Positions 30,615-39,408 are shown, numbered from the stretch's first letter. The stretch is 64,000 nt of DNA from an uncultured Prevotella sp. (GCA_905234265.1 CAJOHJ010000007.1:62001-126000); one strand, 5' to 3'. Notes: generated by a model from the sequence alone, not told the origin. Numbers and translations are program-made.

Positions 30615-33383
30615 ATGAAAAAAGCATTATTCTTGTCATTCATCATGCTGCTTATGTGTTCATTGCATATGTCGGCACAAGAGACGGTTACCGTAGTTAA
30701 TGACGACGGCATAAAGATTGAATATGAATTTAACGCCGCACACACGGCTGTTTTTGTCGGGGCTGTATCTAGAATTGCCAGCGGTAGGGTTGTTGTCCCG
30801 TCGCAAATAGCTGTCGGTCAGTCTGCAGATGGCACAGATGTCGTATATCCAGTGGAAGGCATAGGACGTAGAGCTTTCTATTATTGCTACAACTTGGTGA
30901 CGGTTGAACTGCCCGGCAGCATAACTTATATAGATACAGAAGCTTTCAGAAAATGTACGAGCCTGGCTTCCGTAGCTCTGCCGGAAAGTGTAGACAGCTT
31001 GGGAGACTATGTCTTCCAGGAATGCACAGGACTGACAAGCCTTGACTTGGGTAAAGTGAGGAAAAAAGGTAAAGACATTGTCAACAAATGTTCAAACCTT
31101 GAGTCTGTGTATGCCTCAAACATTGAGCAACTTTTTGAAATTAGTGTAGGGAAAGCACTGAAATTGTATGTAGAAGGCAAACTTCTTACCAGTGTCATTA
31201 TTCCAGAAGGTGTGAAATACGTTCGCAGTGGGTTTGAATATTTGAATCTTGACACAGTCAGTTTGCCTAAGTCGATGGAAAGCATGTATGGTTTTGGAGG
31301 AACGAAAATAAAGAAGTTGCTTTGTTATGCCACTACTCCGCCCTTGATATATAGTAGTTTAGCAGAGGGAAATAGCGAGGCGTTAGTATTTGTCCCACGC
31401 GATACTAAGGAGATTTATAAAAAAGACAATGATTGGAATATATTCAAATTTATAATTGAGATGCCTGGCGAGGCATTAGTGGCCGACACCGTTACGGTGG
31501 CAGAGGCCGGCGGCCTGCAGATGGCTCTGGCGGAACTGGAGAACACCGATGTAAGGAGCCTTGTAGTAAAGGGATGGCTGAATGCTGCCGACATCGCTCT
31601 GATTAGGGCGCGCGAAGGACGGCTGTCCTCTCTCGAGGAACTTGACCTAAAGGATGTAACGCTGGTGCCGGGCGACGAACCGTATGCTGTATTAACGCAT
31701 ATGTCCGACGGCAGCTGGACTCCGTACGTCCACCGCTTCTATATTTCCACAGAGAACAAGGATTCTCTTTGGTCGGACGGCAATGGGTGGACATCGTCCA
31801 CATACGAGGAGCATTACTGCAATAACCTCGCCATGGCTTTCTACAACATGCCGCTAAGACGAGTCGTGCTGCCGGCAGGACTGACAGAAATAGGGTGGGG
31901 AATGTTCAGCAAATGCACAAAGCTTGAGAGCGTTGAAGTCTCACAGCCTGTCACGGCTGTTGGCAAAGATGCGTTTAGAAACTGCGAAAGCCTGCTGTAC
32001 GCACCAGACCTCAGCAACGTGACATCCCTTGGCAAATATGCCTTTCACCAATGTACATTGCTACAGGTTCTGGATGACGATGGCAGAATTACACTGGGCA
32101 GACTGGACACCATTCCTGAAAAAGCCTTTAGCTATTGTAGTGCACTGAAAAGAATAGATTTGCAAGAGGGACTGGTGGTTGTCGAGCAAAACGCTTTTAG
32201 TTCAAGTGGCTTGACAGGAGTAAGACTTCCCTCTACGGTGGGGGAAATTGGCGAGGATGCTTTTTCTTCCTGCTCGGCTCTTGAAACGATAGAAATTCCC
32301 AGCAGTCTGATGCGCATACATGTATATGCTTTCAGATACACGCCATGGTTTAATAACCTGCCGGAAGTTGGCGGTGTTAAATATGCCGGTAATGTTGCCA
32401 TGGCATGCGACGATGCTCAAAATCTGATTATCCGTGAAGGAACGACAGCCATTGCCGATGACTTCTATGAGAATTTCGGAAGGCGTAACAATGGTCTGAC
32501 TGAATATCCGTCTTACGTGGAACTGCCATCAACATTACGATATATTGGCACGTCAGCATTCAAATATGCACCGTTGTCGACGATAGTAATCCCTGAGGGA
32601 GTGGAAAAAATATCGGAAAGTGCGTTTTATGGCTGTAGCAAACTGGTGCGAGCCACATTGCCAACGACATTGAAAGTGTTGGGCCAGTGGTCGTTCTCTC
32701 ATTCTGCATTGGAGACTGTCAGCATCAGCGGCGTTGAAACTATTAGGGAGTATGCCTTTAATAGTTGTAGCAATCTGATGCGAGTTGAAATAGGACAGGG
32801 CGTTCGTAGTATAGGGTATGAGGCTTTTGAGGACTGTATCACCTTGCAGTATGTAAAATTCTCTGAAGGGCTTGACAGCATCGGACGGTCAGCTTTTTCA
32901 GGATGCACGAAACTAAAGGAGATTAAACTGCCAGAAAGCATCAGAATTCTTGAAGACAATGCGTTTTATAGAATTCCCATCACAGAGATAGAACTGCCGA
33001 AAAATTTGGAGTCGTTTGGCAACAACCAATATAATTACGGCTACTATGGGCCTTTCAGTGGGTGTCAGCAGTTGGCGAAGATAGTCTCGCATGTCAAGGA
33101 ACCATTTGGCATAGCATATCATGCATTCGAGAATAGCATATTCCAGAATGCTACGCTCTACGTTCCCAAAGGGACGAAGGATGTCTACAGCATTACAAAT
33201 TATTGGAGTCTCTTCGCCAACATCGAAGAGTTTGGTGAAGACAATGCAATTAATGCGACATTGGCCGACAATTCTATGCCAAGAGAGTTCTTTACCCTCA
33301 GCGGTCAGAGAAGCAATGGCGGCCGTGGCTTGAACATAGTGCGTTACAGGAACGGAAAGACAGGAAAAGTTGTTATACGATAA
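30615..33383 (+). CDS. BspA-like leucine-rich-repeat surface protein
   Basis: A 922-residue exported adhesin-type protein. The signal peptide is residues 1-22 (FIMLLMCSLHMSAQ). Two regions of BspA-type LRR_5 repeats follow (about 60-290 and 420-880), with units such as IGRRAFYYCYNLVTVELPGS, IGEDAFSSCSALETIEIPSS and IGRSAFSGCTKLKEIKLPES. They flank a non-repeat region at about 290-420. The C terminus (FFTLSGQR...GLNIVRYRNGKTGKVVIR) resembles the sorting tails of Bacteroidota secreted proteins. BspA relatives bind host proteins or promote coaggregation. It shares a transcript with the response regulator. Confidence 0.92.
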   Translation: MKKALFLSFIMLLMCSLHMSAQETVTVVNDDGIKIEYEFNAAHTAVFVGAVSRIASGRVVVPSQIAVGQSADGTDVVYPVEGIGRRAFYYCYNLVTVELPGSITYIDTEAFRKCTSLASVALPESVDSLGDYVFQECTGLTSLDLGKVRKKGKDIVNKCSNLESVYASNIEQLFEISVGKALKLYVEGKLLTSVIIPEGVKYVRSGFEYLNLDTVSLPKSMESMYGFGGTKIKKLLCYATTPPLIYSSLAEGNSEALVFVPRDTKEIYKKDNDWNIFKFIIEMPGEALVADTVTVAEAGGLQMALAELENTDVRSLVVKGWLNAADIALIRAREGRLSSLEELDLKDVTLVPGDEPYAVLTHMSDGSWTPYVHRFYISTENKDSLWSDGNGWTSSTYEEHYCNNLAMAFYNMPLRRVVLPAGLTEIGWGMFSKCTKLESVEVSQPVTAVGKDAFRNCESLLYAPDLSNVTSLGKYAFHQCTLLQVLDDDGRITLGRLDTIPEKAFSYCSALKRIDLQEGLVVVEQNAFSSSGLTGVRLPSTVGEIGEDAFSSCSALETIEIPSSLMRIHVYAFRYTPWFNNLPEVGGVKYAGNVAMACDDAQNLIIREGTTAIADDFYENFGRRNNGLTEYPSYVELPSTLRYIGTSAFKYAPLSTIVIPEGVEKISESAFYGCSKLVRATLPTTLKVLGQWSFSHSALETVSISGVETIREYAFNSCSNLMRVEIGQGVRSIGYEAFEDCITLQYVKFSEGLDSIGRSAFSGCTKLKEIKLPESIRILEDNAFYRIPITEIELPKNLESFGNNQYNYGYYGPFSGCQQLAKIVSHVKEPFGIAYHAFENSIFQNATLYVPKGTKDVYSITNYWSLFANIEEFGEDNAINATLADNSMPREFFTLSGQRSNGGRGLNIVRYRNGKTGKVVIR

Positions 33384-33446
33384 CCTTGTTTTTTAAACTA
33401 TCATAAAATTTAAGGTGCAGATAAGCACAATCTCATGCAAAACTCG

Positions 33447-33454
33447 TACTTTTG
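33447..33454 (+). promoter_or_regulatory. -7 element of the flavin reductase gene
   Basis: TACTTTTG, with a leader of about 40 nt; no clear -33 box. Confidence 0.6.
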
Positions 33455-33501
33455 TCAGTAATATGCTTAATAAGTAAAAACTATATTACTATTACATAAT
33501 T

Positions 33502-34125
33502 ATGAAGGTATTATTGATTAACGGCAGCCCACGCAAGAAGGGAAACACTTTCCTTGCGCTGAGCGAGGCTGCAAAGACTCTGGAACAGCAGGAGATTGAA
33601 ACTGAGATTGTGCATATTGGCACGAAAGCCGTCCGTGGCTGTATTGCCTGCGGCCAGTGCAAGATTAAACAGTTAGGACGATGCGTGTTCGACGATGACG
33701 TGTGCAACCGCATTTCGGAGAAACTTGACACGGCTGATGCGCTTATCGTCGGTTCGCCAGTCTATTACGGCCAGCCCAATGGTTCTGTGCTTTCACTCGT
33801 TCAGCGAATGTTTTTCTCGGCAGGGGAAAAGGTTGAGAACAAGCCGGCCGCAGCCGTCTGCGTCTGTCGTCGTGGAGGAGCCACCGCCGCATATCAGACG
33901 ATGAACATGCCCTTCCAGATGATGAACATGCCAGTTGTCACGTCTCAATACTGGAACATTGTCTATGGTCGCGAGGAAGGGCAGGCCGCTCTTGATACAG
34001 AGGGTATGCAGACTATGCGCACGATGGCTAACAATATGGCCTGGCTGCTAAAGAAAATTCATGCCGATGGCAATCCCGAATATCCAGAGCGTGAGCAGTG
34101 GCAGCCAATGCACTTTATCAGATAA
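33502..34125 (+). CDS. NAD(P)H-dependent FMN reductase / flavodoxin-like oxidoreductase
   Basis: A flavodoxin-fold reductase. The N-terminal FMN phosphate loop is INGSPRKKGNTFLAL. RGCIACGQCKIKQLGRCVFDD resembles the Cys-containing segment of iron-sulfur flavoprotein relatives. ALIVGSPVYYGQPNGSV is the second flavin loop, and AVCVCRRGGATAAYQTMNMP the third. Length 207 is normal for this quinone- or flavin-reducing family; the physiological acceptor is unknown. Single-gene unit with its own promoter and terminator. Confidence 0.9.
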   Translation: MKVLLINGSPRKKGNTFLALSEAAKTLEQQEIETEIVHIGTKAVRGCIACGQCKIKQLGRCVFDDDVCNRISEKLDTADALIVGSPVYYGQPNGSVLSLVQRMFFSAGEKVENKPAAAVCVCRRGGATAAYQTMNMPFQMMNMPVVTSQYWNIVYGREEGQAALDTEGMQTMRTMANNMAWLLKKIHADGNPEYPEREQWQPMHFIR

Positions 34126-34155
34126 CAGACTACAGTTGACAGATAGATAGAATTT

Positions 34156-34187
34156 ATCCCCAAACGATTGCACGTTTGGGGATATTT
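34156..34187 (+). terminator. Terminator after the flavin reductase gene
   Basis: An 11-bp perfect stem ATCCCCAAACG (34156-34166) with CGTTTGGGGAT (34173-34183), 6-nt loop, then ATTTT. Confidence 0.85.
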
Positions 34188-34214
34188 TGCTAATGATATT
34201 AACCGAACAGATTG

Positions 34215-34340
34215 CTATTTTACGACGATTTTCTTTCCTTTATAGATATAGATACCGCCGTGGGTAGGCTTGCTCTGAATACGTGTCCCCTGCAAGGTAT
34301 ACCAGTCTGAAATTGTTGATGTCGGTTGTCTCAATTTCTC
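34215..34340 (-). pseudogene. Orphan C-terminal sorting-tail fragment of a lost secreted protein
   Basis: On the minus strand a 42-codon stretch ends at TAG 34215-34217. It reads TISDWYTLQGTRIQSKPTHG then GIYIYKGKKIVVK, the typical last 30 residues of Bacteroidota secreted proteins (compare the LRR protein ending at 33383). No signal peptide, start codon or protein body precedes it in frame. A TATCTTTG box (complement of 34374-34381) lies upstream, but only about 60 codons would fit. It is best read as the 3' stub of a deleted gene. Confidence 0.65.
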
Positions 34341-34456
34341 TATACATTTAAAATAATATTTGCATTATATTGGCAAAGATAGACAAACTTTCCAAATAAT
34401 GAATGTAAAACGAGAAAAAGTTTCAGAATTATGCAATTTAGTTTTTATTTAGTTTT

Positions 34457-34464
34457 TATCTTTG
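34457..34464 (+). promoter_or_regulatory. -7 element of the GH29 gene
   Basis: TATCTTTG in a very AT-rich context (34380-34540), leader about 80 nt; no good -33 box. Confidence 0.55.
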
Positions 34465-34551
34465 CAGCGATATTCCTATGTTTCTTTATGTATGTATTGA
34501 AATATGGGTATTGAAATAGCAAATATATTGAAAACAAACTAAATAAGTCGA

Positions 34552-36183
34552 ATGAGGAAATCTGTTTTTGGATTATTGATGGCGGTCATCGTACTGTCAG
34601 CCAACGCTCAGAATGAAATGAGTATTGAACAAGGTGTTTTTGAACCTTCATGGGAGTCGCTGTCGGCCAACTATCAGGCACCGCAATGGTTTGCTGATGC
34701 GAAGCTTGGAATTTGGGCACACTGGGGGCTGCAGTGTGTACCAGAGGCCGGCGACTGGTATGCTCGCTCCATGTATCAGCAAGAGCAGGGAAAATACCTC
34801 GAGCACTGCCGTCGCTACGGTCACCCCTCGGAATTCGGCATGATGGACTTCATTCCGATGTGGAAGGCTGAGAAGTTTGATCCTGAGGCATTGGTAAAGC
34901 TCTATAAGGAAGTTGGCGCACGTTACTTCGTATGCATGGCCAACCATCATGACAATTTCGACAACTACAACTCGCGCTATCAGCCCTGGAACTCAGTCAA
35001 TATGGGACCTAAGCGCGACATCGTGGGTGAATTTGAGAAGGCTGCCCGACAGAACGGTCTGCGCTTTGGCGTTAGCAACCACTCAGCCCATGCCTGGCAC
35101 TGGTTTCAGACGGCTTACGGCTACGATGCCACGGGCGGGAAGGCTGGCGTGCGCTATGATGCATGGAGCCGAACCAAGGAAGACGGCAAGGGCAAGTGGT
35201 GGGAAGGTTACGACCCACAGCAGTTTTATGGTGGCTACAACATCGTCATTCCAAGCGGTTTTACCAGTGTCGATTCGATGGCCCGGTGGCATCAGGCCAA
35301 TGACCGTGTATGGACAGAACGTATTCCTGAGATGAATCCGCAGTTTGCCAAGAACTGGTTCCTGCGCTGCAAGCAGCTGATAGATGACTATCGTCCCGAC
35401 TTGCTCTATTTCGATGACGAACACGACCTGCCAATGGAACATTATGGCTTGGAGATTGCTGCCCACATGTATAACCAAAGTATGCGCATGAACGGAGGCA
35501 ATAACGAAGCTGTCATAAACAGCAAGCGGCTCACTGAGGAACAACAGAAGGGAGTGGTGATGGACTGCGAGCGCGGTGCCTTTGCCGACATTTCGCCGCG
35601 TCCTTGGCAGACCTGCATGTGCATAGGCTCATGGCACTACAATCGTGGACTTTACGAGAAAGGACAATACAAGACGGCAGAACGTATCATCAAGACCTTT
35701 GTCGACATTGTCAGCAAGAATGGCAACTTGCTGCTCAACATCCCAGTGCGTGGTGATGGCAGCATCGACGAAAAGGAACGGGCTTTCCTTGCTGAGTTCA
35801 AGGCGTGGCTCGATGTCAACGGCGAGGGTATCTTTGGCTCGCGTCCTTGGAAAATATATGGTGAAGGTGTGGTAAAGACCTCAAATTCCGGATCGTTCCG
35901 GAATAACGAGAAGCTTCAAGAGTCGCTAAGTGAAAAGGATGTCCGCTTTACCCAGAAGAACGGCACCATATATGCTTATGTACTTGGCTTCCCCACCACC
36001 GAAACAGTCACCATCAAGGCTCTTGGCCGTAAGTCGGCTCAGATGAGCGGCAGGAAAATCAAGAGAGTACGGCTTTTAGGGTGCGACAATAAGGTTGTCT
36101 TCCGACAGGCCAACGATGCACTTTACATCACCATGCCCAACATCAAGAACACAGGGAAGGCCATTTGCTTTACAATTATGTAA
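34552..36183 (+). CDS. GH29 alpha-L-fucosidase
   Basis: An exported retaining fucosidase that removes alpha-linked L-fucose from host or dietary glycans. The signal peptide is residues 1-19 (FGLLMAVIVLSANA). The catalytic (beta/alpha)8 barrel starts with WFADAKLGIWAHWG and contains YFVCMANHHDNFDNYNSRYQ, and the likely nucleophile Asp288 in DLLYFDDEHDLP. A later NGNLLLNIPVRGDGSIDEKE and a C-terminal beta domain (residues about 455-543) are usual for the family. Length 543 is normal. It is not embedded in a SusCD locus here. Family assignment is firm; linkage specificity cannot be read. Confidence 0.93.
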   Translation: MRKSVFGLLMAVIVLSANAQNEMSIEQGVFEPSWESLSANYQAPQWFADAKLGIWAHWGLQCVPEAGDWYARSMYQQEQGKYLEHCRRYGHPSEFGMMDFIPMWKAEKFDPEALVKLYKEVGARYFVCMANHHDNFDNYNSRYQPWNSVNMGPKRDIVGEFEKAARQNGLRFGVSNHSAHAWHWFQTAYGYDATGGKAGVRYDAWSRTKEDGKGKWWEGYDPQQFYGGYNIVIPSGFTSVDSMARWHQANDRVWTERIPEMNPQFAKNWFLRCKQLIDDYRPDLLYFDDEHDLPMEHYGLEIAAHMYNQSMRMNGGNNEAVINSKRLTEEQQKGVVMDCERGAFADISPRPWQTCMCIGSWHYNRGLYEKGQYKTAERIIKTFVDIVSKNGNLLLNIPVRGDGSIDEKERAFLAEFKAWLDVNGEGIFGSRPWKIYGEGVVKTSNSGSFRNNEKLQESLSEKDVRFTQKNGTIYAYVLGFPTTETVTIKALGRKSAQMSGRKIKRVRLLGCDNKVVFRQANDALYITMPNIKNTGKAICFTIM

Positions 36184-36263
36184 TGGTTGAGCGCGAGAAA
36201 CAGGCAGTCTTCAAAGCTGCGATATGAGACTCTAAAATTTTTTCAGAATATCTTTTCCTAAAA

Positions 36264-36295
36264 TTTGGAGATTAAAAAGAAAACGATTACTTTTG
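36264..36295 (+). promoter_or_regulatory. tRNA-Ser promoter
   Basis: TTTG at 36264-36267, 20-bp spacer, TACTTTTG at 36288-36295. The transcript would carry a 5' leader of about 75 nt (36303-36379) in which nothing else is recognised. Confidence 0.78.
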
Positions 36296-36379
36296 CACTC
36301 GATTTCAAAGAATGTCTATAGCAAGCTTGGCTTCTTTGCTTTCGGCCAGTCGAAGGTGTTCGATGGTTTTCATTTAATT

Positions 36380-36467
36380 GGAAGGTTGGCAGAGTGATCG
36401 ATCGCGCTGGACTCGAAATCCGGTATACCCTTTTCGGGTATCGGGGGTTTGAATCCCTCACCTTCCG
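36380..36467 (+). tRNA. tRNA-Ser (CGA)
   Basis: An 88-nt class II tRNA. The acceptor stem is GGAAGGT/ACCTTCC. The anticodon loop CTCGAAA gives anticodon CGA, reading UCG. The long variable arm is TACCC-TTTTC-GGGTA, and the T arm contains GTTTGAATC. CA of the CCA end may be encoded after discriminator G36467. Confidence 0.95.
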
Positions 36468-36478
36468 CAGCTGATGAT

Positions 36479-36516
36479 AAAATGGAAAGCTTAGTAGGCT
36501 TTCCATTTTATTTTTT
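36479..36516 (+). terminator. tRNA-Ser terminator
   Basis: AAAATGGAAAGC (36479-36490) pairs with GCTTTCCATTTT (36498-36509), 7-nt loop, then ATTTTTT. It precedes repeat array C. Confidence 0.88.
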
Positions 36517-36522
36517 CAAATA

Positions 36523-36648
36523 AAATAACATGCAGAGATAATTTTGTAAGTCATTGAGATAATTTTGTAAGTCATTGAGATAATTTTTTATCTTACGGAG
36601 ATAATTTCGTAACATGCAGAGATAATTTCGTAACTCGCAGAGATAATT
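36523..36648 (-). repeat. 21-bp repeat array C, six units
   Basis: Six contiguous 21-bp units start at 36523, 36544, 36565, 36586, 36607 and 36628, in the orientation opposite to array A. Cores are TAACATGCAGAGATAATT, TTGTAAGTCATTGAGATAAT (twice), the self-palindromic TTATCTTACGGAGATAAT, TCGTAACATGCAGAGATAAT and TCGTAACTCGCAGAGATAAT. It lies between the terminators of two convergent tRNA genes (Ser and Cys). The 36649-36727 stretch beyond it holds nothing recognisable. Confidence 0.95.
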
Positions 36649-36727
36649 ATTCGGGACTTGCAAGGCCCTCTTTTTCTCTTTATGATTTTTTTGTGGTAAG
36701 ACAAACCACCAAACGAGAGCTTTAACA

Positions 36728-36762
36728 TAAAAAAAAAAACGCCTCACAGTGTGTTGTGAGGC
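36728..36762 (-). terminator. tRNA-Cys terminator
   Basis: On the minus strand GCCTCACA (36755-36762) pairs with TGTGAGGC (36741-36748), followed by a run of about twelve T. Confidence 0.88.
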
Positions 36763-36777
36763 TTTCTGTTTGCTTAG

Positions 36778-36849
36778 AGGTGCCTAGCAGATTCGAACTG
36801 CTGTAGACGGTTTTGCAGACCGTTGACTAAGCCACTCATCCAAGGCACC
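36778..36849 (-). tRNA. tRNA-Cys (GCA)
   Basis: A 72-nt cloverleaf. Acceptor stem GGTGCCT/AGGCACC, anticodon stem ACGGT/ACCGT with loop CTGCAAA (anticodon GCA), T arm CAGCAGTTCGAATCTGCTA. No CCA is encoded. Confidence 0.95.
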
Positions 36850-36867
36850 AGGTCTTTTAAGCGAGTG

Positions 36868-36899
36868 CAAAGGTAAGATAATTATTTCTAACCTCCAAA
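36868..36899 (-). promoter_or_regulatory. tRNA-Cys promoter
   Basis: On the minus strand TTTG (complement of 36896-36899), 20-bp spacer, TACCTTTG (complement of 36868-36875). Its -7 box ends 19 bp from the mature tRNA. The remaining 36900-36999 shows nothing. Confidence 0.82.
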
Positions 36900-36999
36900 T
36901 TTTTTTCTTTTTTTATTTCCTCAATTTTAAAGAATTGCGCGTAGGGGAGGCTTGGGGCAGGTTCCGCAGTCCTCGCGGCAGGAACTGACGGCTTGCAGG

Positions 37000-38046
37000 T
37001 TATGTCTTGAGCTTGCGCAGAAGCAGCTTGTTGATGGCCTGTATTTTCCGCCCGCTCTTCTGTATGTCGTCGCGAATGTCCTCGCGTACATTATTTATAT
37101 TATTAAAGAGGTCGCTGAAAGCATTTAGGAACTGGTTCGGCTGTCCGCTGTCTTCCTTGGCATCAGGGTTGACGACAATGTTTATGCCAAGGTGTTCTAT
37201 ATGCACGTCAATGTCGCTGTTGGTCATGATGGGGTCGCCGTCGTAGTGTATGGCTCCCGGCGTAGACCTGTGTATGTGTATGCTTTCCGTGCGGAAGGTC
37301 TTGATTTTCGAGTTGGTCGTCAGCGTCTTCAGAAACAGGTCGGCGGCAATCTGCGGAGCCTCAATGGCGTTGAACGGCTCCATGATGATGACGTCCATCT
37401 TGCCGTCCTTCATAGTTGCCCCTGGTGCTATGTATGCGTTGTTGCCATATTGTGAGGCGTTGGCACAGGCTATCAGGAAAGCCTTGTACTGCACGGTCTG
37501 GCTGTCGTCGGTTATCTCATAGACTTCCGGCTTGTATCTGAGGCCTTCGCGCAGCACGTTCTCTACGTAAGTGATTGGGCCGCGTTTGCCGGACTCAGCG
37601 AATTTCAGCGAGATAAATGCGTCGAAGCCCATGCCACACGTGCAGAAAAATGGAAGTCCGTTGACAACTCCGTAGTCGAACTGCTCGGTTTTGCACTCCT
37701 TGATGATGGCCAGTGCGCGCCGCGTGTCCATCGGAATGCAGAGGTGGCGCGCCAGCCCGTTGCCGGAGCCGCAGGGGACGATGCCCAGTGCAGAGTGGGT
37801 CTTTACGAGGGCGCGTGCCACTTCGTTGACCGTGCCGTCGCCTCCCACGGCGACAATGATGTCGTCGCCGCAGGCCGCCTGCTGTCGTGCTATCGTCTCT
37901 GCATGCCCAGAATGCTCTGTATAGAATATGGCTGTCTGAAAGCTGTCGCTGTCAAACGTTTCCTCAATAGCCTTGGGCATTTCCTTCTTGGAAGTTGTCC
38001 CGGAGATGGGGTTGATGATAAAGGAAATTCGCTTTTTCTCAGTCAT
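37000..38046 (-). CDS. Diacylglycerol kinase-family lipid kinase (DgkB/YegS-like)
   Basis: A cytosolic, membrane-associated kinase that phosphorylates a lipid hydroxyl with ATP. The N-terminal catalytic domain shows ISFIINPISGTTSKKEMP, the nucleotide motif VAVGGDGTVNEVARALV and GIVPCGSGNGLARHLCIP. A beta-sandwich C-terminal domain follows (GATMKDGKMDVIIMEPF and IHYDGDPIMT). The last 50 residues are a charged helical tail. The gene is divergent from serine palmitoyltransferase with 170 bp between. This family includes sphingosine kinases, so a sphingoid base is a possible substrate; diacylglycerol is the default. Confidence 0.9.
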   Translation of the reverse strand: MTEKKRISFIINPISGTTSKKEMPKAIEETFDSDSFQTAIFYTEHSGHAETIARQQAACGDDIIVAVGGDGTVNEVARALVKTHSALGIVPCGSGNGLARHLCIPMDTRRALAIIKECKTEQFDYGVVNGLPFFCTCGMGFDAFISLKFAESGKRGPITYVENVLREGLRYKPEVYEITDDSQTVQYKAFLIACANASQYGNNAYIAPGATMKDGKMDVIIMEPFNAIEAPQIAADLFLKTLTTNSKIKTFRTESIHIHRSTPGAIHYDGDPIMTNSDIDVHIEHLGINIVVNPDAKEDSGQPNQFLNAFSDLFNNINNVREDIRDDIQKSGRKIQAINKLLLRKLKT

Positions 38047-38054
38047 AAACGTTG

Positions 38055-38062
38055 CAAATATA
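38055..38062 (-). promoter_or_regulatory. -7 element of the lipid kinase gene
   Basis: TATATTTG on the minus strand, about 9 bp before the start codon, so the transcript would be nearly leaderless. A -33 at correct distance is not seen. Confidence 0.4.
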
Positions 38063-38133
38063 CGAATAAATAGCCAAAATGCAGCACTATGTGGAATAAA
38101 AAATACGCAAAGAGATTAAAAGATTGCTTTTTT

Positions 38134-38164
38134 TTTGCTGTTTATCAAAAAGTTTGTAACTTTG
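38134..38164 (+). promoter_or_regulatory. Promoter of serine palmitoyltransferase
   Basis: TTTG at 38134-38137, 19-bp spacer, TAACTTTG at 38157-38164. The leader contains a small hairpin TAGTGG-AAAG-CCACTA at 38187-38202, 14 bp before the ATG, which could influence translation. Confidence 0.8.
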
Positions 38165-38216
38165 CGGTCTGAACTATAGAAAAATGTAGTGGAAAGCCAC
38201 TATACCTATAATTATT

Positions 38217-39404
38217 ATGGGACAATTACAAGAAAGATACAAACACTATCGTGAGCCTCAGAAATACATGGAGGCCGACGTGTATCCCTATTTTCGCGCC
38301 ATTGAGGGCAAGCAGGGCACCGAAGTGGAAATGGGAGGTCACAAAGTTTTAATGTTCGGCTCCAATGCCTATACTGGACTGACAGGCGACCAGCGCATCA
38401 TTGACGCGGCAAAGGCTGCTCTCGACAAGTATGGCTCAGGATGTGCCGGCAGTCGCTTTCTGAACGGCACGCTTGACTTGCACGTGCAGTTGGAAAAGGA
38501 AATTTCTGAGTTCATCCACAAGGACGACTGCCTCTGCTTTTCCACAGGCTTCTCTGTAAACCAGGGCGTGTTGGCTATGGTGGTTGGCAAGGACGACTAC
38601 ATCATCTGTGACGACCGCGACCATGCGTCTATTGTCGACGGCCGTCGCTTGTCGTTTGCGCGCCAGCTGCATTACAAGCACAACGACATGGCCGACTTGG
38701 AGCGTGTGCTTCAGAAGTTGCCCTATGAGGCAATAAAGCTGATAGTTGTCGACGGCGTGTTCTCCATGGAGGGCGACTTGGCAAATCTGCCAGCCATCGT
38801 TGAACTGAAGCATAAGTACAACTGTTCTATAATGGTAGACGAGGCTCATGGTATCGGCGTCTTTGGCGACCATGGACGTGGCGTCTGTGACCATTTCGGG
38901 CTGACAGATGAGGTAGACCTGATTATGGGTACTTTCTCAAAGTCATTGGCGTCTATTGGCGGATTTATAGCCTCCGACAGCGACACGATAAACTTCCTGC
39001 GCCACACATGCCGCACATACATATTCTCGGCGTCAAACACGCCGGCAGCTACTGCAGCCGCCCTTGAGGCACTGCATATCCTGCAAAAGGAGCCGGAGCG
39101 CATAGAGGCCCTTTGGAAGGTAACCAACTATGCCCTGAAGCGCTTCCGCGAGGAGGGCTTTGAGATTGGCGACACCGAAAGCCCCATCATTCCGCTGTAT
39201 GTGCGCGACGTGGAAAAGACATTCCTTGTGACGGCTCTCGCCTTCAAGGCTGGCGTCTTCATCAATCCTGTCATTCCGCCAGCTTGCGCACCGCAGGATA
39301 CTCTCGTGCGCTATGCGCTGATGGCTACGCACACCGAGGAGCAGGTTGACCGCTCGGTAGCCGCATTGAAGAAGATTTTCCAGGAGCAGGGTATAATCAA
39401 GTAA
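38217..39404 (+). CDS. spt: Serine palmitoyltransferase (alpha-oxoamine synthase family)
   Basis: Condenses serine with a long-chain acyl-CoA to 3-ketosphinganine, starting sphingolipid synthesis, a trait of Bacteroidales. The 395-residue sequence follows the Bacteroides SPT pattern closely as I recall it: YPYFRAIEGKQGTEVEMGGH, FGSNAYTGLTGD, GSGCAGSRFLNGTLDLHVQL, DDRDHASIVDGRRLSFARQL, VDEAHGIGVFG and the PLP-lysine motif GTFSKSLASIGGF. Glycine C-acetyltransferase and KAPA synthase are relatives, but the YPYFR start and the Bacteroidales context favour SPT. Divergent from a lipid kinase. Confidence 0.9.
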   Translation: MGQLQERYKHYREPQKYMEADVYPYFRAIEGKQGTEVEMGGHKVLMFGSNAYTGLTGDQRIIDAAKAALDKYGSGCAGSRFLNGTLDLHVQLEKEISEFIHKDDCLCFSTGFSVNQGVLAMVVGKDDYIICDDRDHASIVDGRRLSFARQLHYKHNDMADLERVLQKLPYEAIKLIVVDGVFSMEGDLANLPAIVELKHKYNCSIMVDEAHGIGVFGDHGRGVCDHFGLTDEVDLIMGTFSKSLASIGGFIASDSDTINFLRHTCRTYIFSASNTPAATAAALEALHILQKEPERIEALWKVTNYALKRFREEGFEIGDTESPIIPLYVRDVEKTFLVTALAFKAGVFINPVIPPACAPQDTLVRYALMATHTEEQVDRSVAALKKIFQEQGIIK

Positions 39405-39408
39405 TTGC

